Origin: Elusimicrobia bacterium RIFOXYA2_FULL_47_53 | Lineage (GTDB): Bacteria; Elusimicrobiota; Endomicrobiia; Endomicrobiales; XYA2-FULL-47-53 | Length of the DNA stretch: 64,000 nucleotides | Direction: 5' to 3' | NCBI GenBank assembly: GCA_001800315.1 | Contig: MGVE01000011.1 | Span: forward strand, 1-64,000 | Shown: positions 58,374 through 64,000 of the stretch, in pieces | Layout: every line of letters starts with the position of its first letter | How positions within the stretch are numbered: the stretch's first letter is position 1 | Translations under genes and position numbers: made by a program | The notes under the pieces: generated by a model | What the model saw: the letters and a program-made list of their open reading frames with translations, nothing else | Database searches by the model: none | Told to the model about the DNA's origin: nothing

Positions 58374-59500
58374 TGGAAATTATAGACTCAAGACGGCTAA
58401 AGCTTATCGCGATGGCGTGGTCGCGCTTAAAGTATGTTTTATACCACCTCTCACGGCTTGATTTCGCCTCCGCCTACAACTATGTATGGGTGTCAATGTT
58501 CACGCGCGACGCCGGCCTCGGGCTTGCGGACTGGATATACAGGATAAACCCTTTCCTCGCGCCGTATCCTAAAACCATGGAGGTGGAAGTTACCACCAGA
58601 TGCCATCTGAAATGCAGGATCTGCGAGCATTCCTACTGGAAAGAACCGGCGCGGGATATGTCTTTTGACGAGTTCAAGCGCGTTGTGGACCAGTTTCCGG
58701 ACCTTAAGTGGATCGGGCTTACGGGCATCGGTTCTTCCTTTATAAATAAAGATTTTCTTGCCATGCTGCGCTACCTTAAATCCAGGAATGTTTTTATTGA
58801 ATTTTTTGATACCTTTGACCTTGTGGACGAAAAAGTATCGCGGGAGCTCGTGGACATAGGCGTTGACAAAATATGGGTCTCCATGGATGCCGCTACAAAA
58901 GAAACCTATGAATCCATACGCGTGGGGGCCAGATTTGAACGGACGCTCGGCAATATCAATAAATTGTTCGCCGAAAAGAAAAAACGCGGACGCAGGCTTC
59001 CCGAGGTCTGGTTTCACTACATCATTAATAAGGACAATGTCGCCGAGATGCCAAAATATGTGGATCTGGTTAAACAGATTGCTGACGGCGGAAACAATTA
59101 CGCCACGCTTATTTATTTTACCTCTCTGCTGTATTTCAACGAGGTTAAGGATTTGATTCCTCAGATACCCGCCGAAACAAAAGCCGAGGTTCTAAAAAAG
59201 GCTCACGAGGCCGGAATTTTTGTGAACTGGAACGAGAATGTTTCCTGCGACAAGCCCATAAGGGACTGCACCAAATGGGTGGAACCCTTTGTGCTTGTGA
59301 CAGGACATGTTCAGCCCTGCTGCGCGATGAATATGGCAAACGACAGGGAGTTTCAGAAAGAGAACAGCTGGGGCAACCTGCTGACCGAAGATTTTAAAGA
59401 CATCTGGGACTCGCCTAAGGTTAGGGAGTTCAAGAAGCGGATAAACTCCAATATCCGGCCCGCCGTATGCAAAAACTGCAGAATTTACCTCTCCAAATAG
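58373..59500 (+). CDS. Radical SAM/SPASM domain protein
   Basis: 375 residues, GTG start at 58373. There is no B12-binding domain; instead a helical, possibly membrane-associated leader of about 65 residues precedes the core. The cluster cysteines are Cys77, Cys81 and Cys84 (TTRCHLKCRICEH). The C-terminal SPASM-like region has QPCCAMNMAND and a final VCKNCRIYLS, suggesting auxiliary clusters. The middle IWVSMDAATKETYESIRVGARFE is typical of this class. SPASM enzymes modify peptides, or sugars (as in some aminoglycoside enzymes). A sugar substrate is plausible from context. Confidence 0.85.
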   Translation: MEIIDSRRLKLIAMAWSRLKYVLYHLSRLDFASAYNYVWVSMFTRDAGLGLADWIYRINPFLAPYPKTMEVEVTTRCHLKCRICEHSYWKEPARDMSFDEFKRVVDQFPDLKWIGLTGIGSSFINKDFLAMLRYLKSRNVFIEFFDTFDLVDEKVSRELVDIGVDKIWVSMDAATKETYESIRVGARFERTLGNINKLFAEKKKRGRRLPEVWFHYIINKDNVAEMPKYVDLVKQIADGGNNYATLIYFTSLLYFNEVKDLIPQIPAETKAEVLKKAHEAGIFVNWNENVSCDKPIRDCTKWVEPFVLVTGHVQPCCAMNMANDREFQKENSWGNLLTEDFKDIWDSPKVREFKKRINSNIRPAVCKNCRIYLSK

Positions 59501-59587
59501 AATGTCCTTATTCCTCTTATAATTTTCTTTGGCGAGCAAGGAAAGTTAATAAAGAAACTTGTGACGCCTCGCCGTCTCGGACCAGGC

Positions 59588-59706
59588 CGTCATTCCAGAA
59601 ATTTTCTGTCTGGAATCCACAACGGCCGTCGTTCTGATCTCCCGCAGGGAGAGAAGAATCTCGTTGTTGGATGAAAAACGAGACCCTTCACTTCGCTCAG
59701 GGTGAC
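59588..59706. repeat. Palindromic intergenic repeat (two units)
   Basis: The first unit pairs ATTCCAGA (59592-59599) with TCTGGAAT (59609-59616), inside CGTCATTCC..GGAATCCA. The second pairs TCTCGTT (59659-59665) with AACGAGA (59677-59683), flanked by GTCGTTCTGA and CTCAGGGTGAC, the form of common dispersed bacterial repeats. The right part overlaps the apparent start of the following reading frame. The rest of 59501-59587 holds no gene and only a weak GGCGAG/CTCGCC inverted repeat. Confidence 0.65.
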
Positions 59707-60306
59707 TTTACATGTTTTGGGAAATCTTCACAGTCAGCCCTGAGCTGGGGATTTGCCGATGTCATAAGCGCTGAAGAGACAACGCTAAAGCTGATGCTGG
59801 ATAACCCTATGTTCGGCACAGCATCGGGATTATTGAAAAACAGCGCAACAAAATCCATGTGGCTTGTTGTGACAAAACTGGACATGGGCGAATCGCCTCA
59901 AGCCGATATAGTAGTTGAATTGTTTGGACCTGATCGTATTAGTCCAGGGCAGACAATTACCTACACTATTGAGGTGAAGAATAATGGATTGGCGTCAGCA
60001 AATGATATAAGTTTAATTGCAAAAACACCTGAACGCTCGCAATTCATTTGTGCTTCCGGGAACTATATATATAACGAACTGGCCCATTGGGTTACCAACA
60101 GTGAATATTATAATGTTTCAGTGCTTAGATGGGACTTTACAGAATTGCCTGCAAAAACAACAACAAAGATAACTATGACAGTGAAGCTCAATTGGGGGAT
60201 TAGTTGGGGCGCAAATATGCAGGTTGAAACATTTGCAATGCCAAAATCCAATGCTGATGAAATATTCCCATTACCGTATCCGGACTATGGGACAGATGAT
60301 GATTAG
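59671..60306 (+). CDS. DUF11-type repeat domain protein, probably a truncated gene remnant
   Basis: The frame codes for 211 residues, but its first ATG and about 12 codons lie inside the palindromic repeat, so the N-terminus is doubtful and the gene may be 5'-truncated. The part from about residue 75 (PQADIVVELFGPDRISPGQTITYTIEVKNNGLASANDISL) is a DUF11/CARDB-like beta-sandwich found as tandem modules in large surface proteins. There is no signal peptide. Codon use becomes AT-rich from about 59.9 kb, unlike the neighbours. It may be a fragment of a larger surface protein. Confidence 0.45.
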   Translation: MKNETLHFAQGDFTCFGKSSQSALSWGFADVISAEETTLKLMLDNPMFGTASGLLKNSATKSMWLVVTKLDMGESPQADIVVELFGPDRISPGQTITYTIEVKNNGLASANDISLIAKTPERSQFICASGNYIYNELAHWVTNSEYYNVSVLRWDFTELPAKTTTKITMTVKLNWGISWGANMQVETFAMPKSNADEIFPLPYPDYGTDDD

Positions 60307-60335
60307 AATAGTGTTTCTATTTTAGGAGGATATAT

Positions 60336-61637
60336 ATGAAATTATTGCACAGTGCATTTATTGTATTGTTTCTGATTTTGCCAAAACTGAATGCCCAGGA
60401 GGTTCAGCCTAAGCTTCTTTGGAACAAGCAGTTTGAAATGCCTATTCAGGACATTGCAATGAGTAAGGACGGTTCAAGAATTGTTGTTGTAACTGAACCG
60501 AAAATAGAAATTATCAAAGACAAGCGCTATGGCGAAGGTAGAAAAACATGGAAAGGCGGTAATAAGCTATTTTACTTAGACAACACAGGTAATGTTTTAT
60601 GGGCATATGAATGCAATGAAGCCAGGCCTTTAAAAAGAAAAGCATCTGAAGTTGTTAGTGAAGATGGATTTAAGATGGAATTGTCAAAAATTAGTGATGA
60701 CGGAAAATATGTGGCCTGTAAAGTCATAAAGATATATTCGGAAAAACCATATTCAGATAATTCTCAATTGTGGCAGCCAAAAGAAATCGTTCAAACACTG
60801 TTTTTTGGTTCAGATGGTAAATTATTTTGGTCAAACGATAAATATAATATAGAAGAAATATCACCTGATAATACATATTTACTTGCCATGATAAATAAAC
60901 CCGATGAGAATAGTATGGATCATTGCGCGCTACTTGGGGTTGATGGTGCAGTCATCAAAGAAATTGATAGTGAAGTTAGCGGCCGTTCGCTTACAAAAAT
61001 AATTAGTGGCGGGGAATATGTTTTTATTGACAATATGATTTTGGATAGAAAGGGCAATGTTTTTTTCAGACAAACAAACCCTTTTGTTTTATGGGAATAT
61101 ATTAGTGAAAATGAAGAATATGCGCTTGGGGTAGTATATAATGACCTAAGTGATGCAAGTATTTTAGAAGGGGATTACTCTAAAGGTTTTGCATGCTTTG
61201 ATATTAAAAACAAAAAAATATTGTGGTCAAAAGAAAAACATAAAAAACCGAATATAAAAAGATGCTTTATTTCTACTAAAGGTGTGAATGAATATTTTAT
61301 AACTTTCTCTGACCAAACTATAAATAGTAGTGAATCGGGAACAGTAAATATATATGATTTAAAGACCGGGGATAACCTGTTTTTATGGGGGATAAAGTCA
61401 GAGAATTTCGGAATTATGCCATATTTCTTTCAATGCGCAACAGTTAATAACGGTGATAATTTAATGTTGTATGAAATTATGAATAGATCGTTTATTTATT
61501 CAATAACTACAGGTGATTTTATGAGAGAATTTATAAGCGATATAAATGCAATTTCTGTAGATAATGGATTTGTGATTTCGATAAGTCAAGATAATTTAAA
61601 CCTAAAATATTATGATACGGGTGACACATTGAAATGA
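60336..61637 (+). CDS. Secreted beta-propeller-like protein of unknown function
   Basis: 433 residues. Residues 1-20 form a signal peptide (cleavage after LNA). The rest consists of repeated strands with SKDGSRIVVV, LFYLDNTGNVLWAYE, ISDDGKYVACKV, SSDGKLFWSNDKY-like (GSDGKLFWSNDKY), DIKNKKILWSKEKHK and YDLKTGDNLFLWG, which resembles PQQ/WD-type propeller blades. A perfect AGGAGG precedes ATG 60336. The gene is clearly AT-rich compared with the rest of the window, suggesting recent acquisition with the preceding frame. No catalytic function is apparent. Confidence 0.7.
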   Translation: MKLLHSAFIVLFLILPKLNAQEVQPKLLWNKQFEMPIQDIAMSKDGSRIVVVTEPKIEIIKDKRYGEGRKTWKGGNKLFYLDNTGNVLWAYECNEARPLKRKASEVVSEDGFKMELSKISDDGKYVACKVIKIYSEKPYSDNSQLWQPKEIVQTLFFGSDGKLFWSNDKYNIEEISPDNTYLLAMINKPDENSMDHCALLGVDGAVIKEIDSEVSGRSLTKIISGGEYVFIDNMILDRKGNVFFRQTNPFVLWEYISENEEYALGVVYNDLSDASILEGDYSKGFACFDIKNKKILWSKEKHKKPNIKRCFISTKGVNEYFITFSDQTINSSESGTVNIYDLKTGDNLFLWGIKSENFGIMPYFFQCATVNNGDNLMLYEIMNRSFIYSITTGDFMREFISDINAISVDNGFVISISQDNLNLKYYDTGDTLK

Positions 61638-61763
61638 AGTATAAATTTATTTTAGATTTGATTTTATTTTTGTTTATTATGGTCTTATGTAATATTTTGT
61701 GCGTATTGACCTTCCCCCGTGTTATGTGCCAGTGTTAGGTAGAGTCATTAGATTCTCCGGCAT

Positions 61764-61792
61764 TTTACAATCCTTTTTAATAATACTATAAT
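61764..61792 (+). promoter_or_regulatory. Near-consensus sigma70 promoter for a leaderless radical SAM transcript
   Basis: TTTACA (61764-61769), a 17-bp spacer and a perfect TATAAT (61787-61792) lie nine bases before ATG 61802. Transcription should begin between about 61799 and 61802, leaving at most about three bases of leader and no ribosome-binding site. The rest of the 61638-61801 gap is AT-rich with nothing else recognisable. Confidence 0.7.
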
Positions 61793-61801
61793 CTTACCGT
61801 T

Positions 61802-63304
61802 ATGCCCGAGATTAAATCAAAAAAAGTTTATATTTTTTATACATCTAACAGTAAGATGTATCCCTATTTCCCGAGCTCCGCGCTTGCCATTTCCGGCGTA
61901 ATGCTTAAAAGCGGTTATGAGCCGGTAATAATTGACACCGAACTAAATTCTAAGTGGGCGCAAACAGATCTCTCTGACGCGCTTTGCGTCTGTATAAGCA
62001 CCTTCACCGGCCCCTGGCTTAAAACCGCAATTCAGGCCGCCGGTATGGTGAGAAAAAATTATCCCGGCCTTAAAATTCTCTGGGGCGGGCCGCATGCCAT
62101 AGCGCTTCCCGAAGTTACCGCCAAACACCACCTTGTTGACTGCGCCTGCTATACAGAAGGGGAAAATGTGATTGTTCCTCTGCTGGACAGCGTTTACAAC
62201 GGAACCCCTTTTAGTGAAGTAAAAGGCGTAATTTTTAGAGATGAGCGCGGCGTTATAGTTAAAACCGATTTGCCTGCTGAAGTTGAGATGGATTCCCTTG
62301 AACTGCCGCCTTACCAGCTTCTGGATCTTAAGCTTTACTCCATAAAAGAGGGCAGGGTGTATTATCAGACCAGCAGGGGCTGTGTTTTTAAGTGCAGGTT
62401 CTGCTCTTACGAGGCCGGAAAAAAATGGCGTTCAAAAACCCCCGAAAAGGTAATTGAAGATTTTAAGAAAATCATATCCATGTTTAATCCCGAGGAGTTC
62501 CAGATTTTTGACGGGAATTTCTTTGTGGACCTTTCACGGGTGAGAAAAATACTTGAAAAGAAGCTGGAGCTCGGGCTGAAATTCAAGTGGAGCGCTTACT
62601 GCCGCTTTGACACCTTCTCTCGCTTGGACGAATCCATGCTTTCTCTGCTTAGAAGCTCGGGCTGCTGCGAACTAAAGTTCGGAGGCGAGTCCGGTTCTCC
62701 GAAAATCCTGAAGTATGTCCAGAAAGAGACCAAGCCCGAACAGATAATTTACGGTGTCGGCAAATGTTTTGAGTACGGCATTACGCCCACGCTTTCATTT
62801 ATGACCGGATTTCCCGAAGAGGGCGACGCCGAACTCGGCGAAACTCTGGCGCTTATAAATAAACTGCGCCGCGAGTATCCCAAACTTGCCATCAACGGGC
62901 TTTTCATGCTCCAGCATCTCCCCAATACGCCGCTTACCGACGAGATACTTGAAAAATACGGCATAGAGCATCCCAAGACCATGGAAGAATGGGTTGATTA
63001 CCATTTAATTTGGACTAAAAAAAGCGACTATCCTTGGATGAATAACAGAGAGTATTCCAAACGAAAAACGCTCTCTTCCATAATGAGCTACCTCTACCTC
63101 TCAGGTGTGCTTGAGAACCTGCCGAAAAAACAACGGGCCGGAACTGTCTTAAAATCCGATATGGTTTTCGCGCTTTTTAAAGCAGTGAATATGATAGTCA
63201 GAAAAGTTTTTGTGAAACTGCGCTGGGATATGGGTGTCACGGCCTTGCCCGTTGAGTGGCGAGTCTGGGACTACATCAGGGAAGACATTCTGAGGATGTG
63301 CTGA
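61802..63304 (+). CDS. B12-binding-type radical SAM protein
   Basis: 500 residues. The N-terminal domain (YPYFPSSALAISGVMLKSGYEPVIIDTE, ILWGGPHAIALPEVTA, CYTEGENVIVPLL) is B12-binding-like. The cluster cysteines are Cys194, Cys198 and Cys201 (SRGCVFKCRFC). FQIFDGNFFVDLSRVRKIL and LKFGGESGSPKILKYVQKE continue the core, followed by a long C-terminal region. The GC content returns to that of the main chromosome. A separate promoter starts a new transcript that also includes the next radical SAM gene, two bases downstream. Confidence 0.87.
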   Translation: MPEIKSKKVYIFYTSNSKMYPYFPSSALAISGVMLKSGYEPVIIDTELNSKWAQTDLSDALCVCISTFTGPWLKTAIQAAGMVRKNYPGLKILWGGPHAIALPEVTAKHHLVDCACYTEGENVIVPLLDSVYNGTPFSEVKGVIFRDERGVIVKTDLPAEVEMDSLELPPYQLLDLKLYSIKEGRVYYQTSRGCVFKCRFCSYEAGKKWRSKTPEKVIEDFKKIISMFNPEEFQIFDGNFFVDLSRVRKILEKKLELGLKFKWSAYCRFDTFSRLDESMLSLLRSSGCCELKFGGESGSPKILKYVQKETKPEQIIYGVGKCFEYGITPTLSFMTGFPEEGDAELGETLALINKLRREYPKLAINGLFMLQHLPNTPLTDEILEKYGIEHPKTMEEWVDYHLIWTKKSDYPWMNNREYSKRKTLSSIMSYLYLSGVLENLPKKQRAGTVLKSDMVFALFKAVNMIVRKVFVKLRWDMGVTALPVEWRVWDYIREDILRMC

Positions 63305-63305
63305 T

Positions 63306-64000
63306 ATGGTAAAGGTGGCTTTAATTAATCCCGGCAAATCACAGCGTTTCGCGGTTCAGGAACCGCTTAACCTCGGTTTTCTCGCCGCCTACCTTGAAAA
63401 AAACGGCGCTCAGGTAAAAATATTTGACCAGCTTTCAGGCCAGGATGTGCCCGCGCTTCTTAATGACTTTAAGCCCGATGTGGCCGGCATTACAAGCACA
63501 ACTCCCGTGGCCTATGACGCCTATGCCGTAGCCGACCACTGCAAAAGCAGGGGGATTCTTACCGTCATGGGCGGTGTTCATCCCTGGATGTTTCCCGAGG
63601 AGGCCCTTGAGCACTGCGACATTGTGGTAAAAGGCGAAGGGGAAAAGGCGCTCGTTGATATTGCGCTTCACAACAAAAGGGACCGCGTTATTGAGGGCGG
63701 CTATATAGAGAATATTGAGGAGATACCCTTTCCGGCGCGCCATCTAATGGACATGGAACGCTACCTCTACTGCAAAAAGTATGTGCCCTACATTCTTCAT
63801 CTGCCCTATGTGCCGGCCAACGCGAAAATTATTCATATACTTACAAGCCGCGGCTGTCCTCACTCGGAATGTATTTTCTGCCACAACTCGTTCAAACGCT
63901 TCCCGTACCGGGCTAACAGCGCCGAGAAGGTCATTGAGGAAATAAAACAGCTTAAAAAAGATTACGGTATAGAAGCGCTTTATTATGTGGAAGACGATTT
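63306..64000 (+). CDS. B12-binding-type radical SAM protein (3' truncated by the window)
   Basis: 231 full codons are visible from ATG 63306; the frame is open to the window end. The N-terminal domain has ALINPGKSQRFAVQEPLNLGFLAAYLEKNG, VMGGVHPWMFPEEAL and VVKGEGEKALVDIAL, typical of B12-binding-type proteins. The iron-sulfur motif is Cys184, Cys189 and Cys192 (RGCPHSECIFC), which has four residues rather than three between the first two cysteines. The start is two bases after the preceding stop, so both are in one operon. The substrate is unknown. Confidence 0.85.
   Translation, partial: MVKVALINPGKSQRFAVQEPLNLGFLAAYLEKNGAQVKIFDQLSGQDVPALLNDFKPDVAGITSTTPVAYDAYAVADHCKSRGILTVMGGVHPWMFPEEALEHCDIVVKGEGEKALVDIALHNKRDRVIEGGYIENIEEIPFPARHLMDMERYLYCKKYVPYILHLPYVPANAKIIHILTSRGCPHSECIFCHNSFKRFPYRANSAEKVIEEIKQLKKDYGIEALYYVEDD

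Noticed and set aside
44866-64000. RiPP-type peptide maturation cluster as explanation of the radical SAM genes
   Set aside because: No short precursor peptide frame with a Cys- or Gly-rich core, no leader-peptidase or ABC exporter is visible; glycosyltransferases dominate. The region beyond the window could change this.

Overview
The window reads like a Gram-negative bacterial chromosome from a deep-branching, largely uncultivated lineage. My best guess is Elusimicrobiota or a neighbour such as Omnitrophota. This rests on a FlgD/T9SS-like C-terminal tail on a surface protein at the left edge, a complete Kdo/heptose lipopolysaccharide (LPS) gene set, a HprK-RapZ-YvcK-mannose PTS block, and an abundance of radical SAM proteins with B12-binding-like N-termini. 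That placement is inference. All convincing genes are on the plus strand, tightly packed, often with ATGA-type overlaps. I saw no tRNA, rRNA, CRISPR array or transposase gene.

Layout. (1) 1-7275: tail of a secreted protein, then a protein-export operon: HD phosphohydrolase, tgt, secreted HEAT-repeat protein, yajC, a second paralogous HD protein, secD, secF and a MetH-activation-domain-like protein. (2) 7327-22579: LPS assembly, with Kdo transferase, an acyltransferase/heptosyltransferase fusion, two more GT9 heptosyltransferases, an O-antigen ligase-like protein, further glycosyltransferases, a PIG-L deacetylase, lpxK, gmhB, a DUF3108 protein, a deoxyhypusine-synthase-like protein and the heptose-7-phosphate kinase. 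(3) 22673-29417: CMP-Kdo supply (kdsB, pyrG, kdsA, kdsC), lpxL, and the export parts lptC-lptA-lptB. (4) 29503-39799: hpf, ptsN, hprK, rapZ, yvcK, then all four subunits of a mannose-family PTS permease with a GH57 glucanotransferase inserted between IIB and IIC, ending with HPr and enzyme I. (5) 39832-44866: lepA, lepB, nfeD, an SPFH protein and hemW. (6) 44866-64000: an accessory region of glycosyltransferases, two methyltransferases, a nucleotidyltransferase and six radical SAM proteins, the last cut by the window edge. It is interrupted by palindromic intergenic repeats (47.5-47.8 kb and 59.6-59.7 kb) and by an AT-rich island (about 59.9-61.8 kb).

How the parts work together. Regions 2 and 3 together encode most steps from Kdo and heptose precursor synthesis to lipid A acylation/phosphorylation, core glycosylation and the LptB/C/A export bridge. 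Region 4 is a self-contained phosphotransfer module in which HprK can regulate HPr (both His15 and Ser46 are present) and an intracellular alpha-glucan enzyme is co-transcribed with the transporter. Region 6 looks like a biosynthetic locus for a surface glycan or glycolipid whose unusual feature is repeated recruitment of B12-type radical SAM enzymes; its product cannot be deduced from sequence alone. Two genes (289 and 61802) have near-consensus promoters so close to the start codon that their transcripts should be leaderless.
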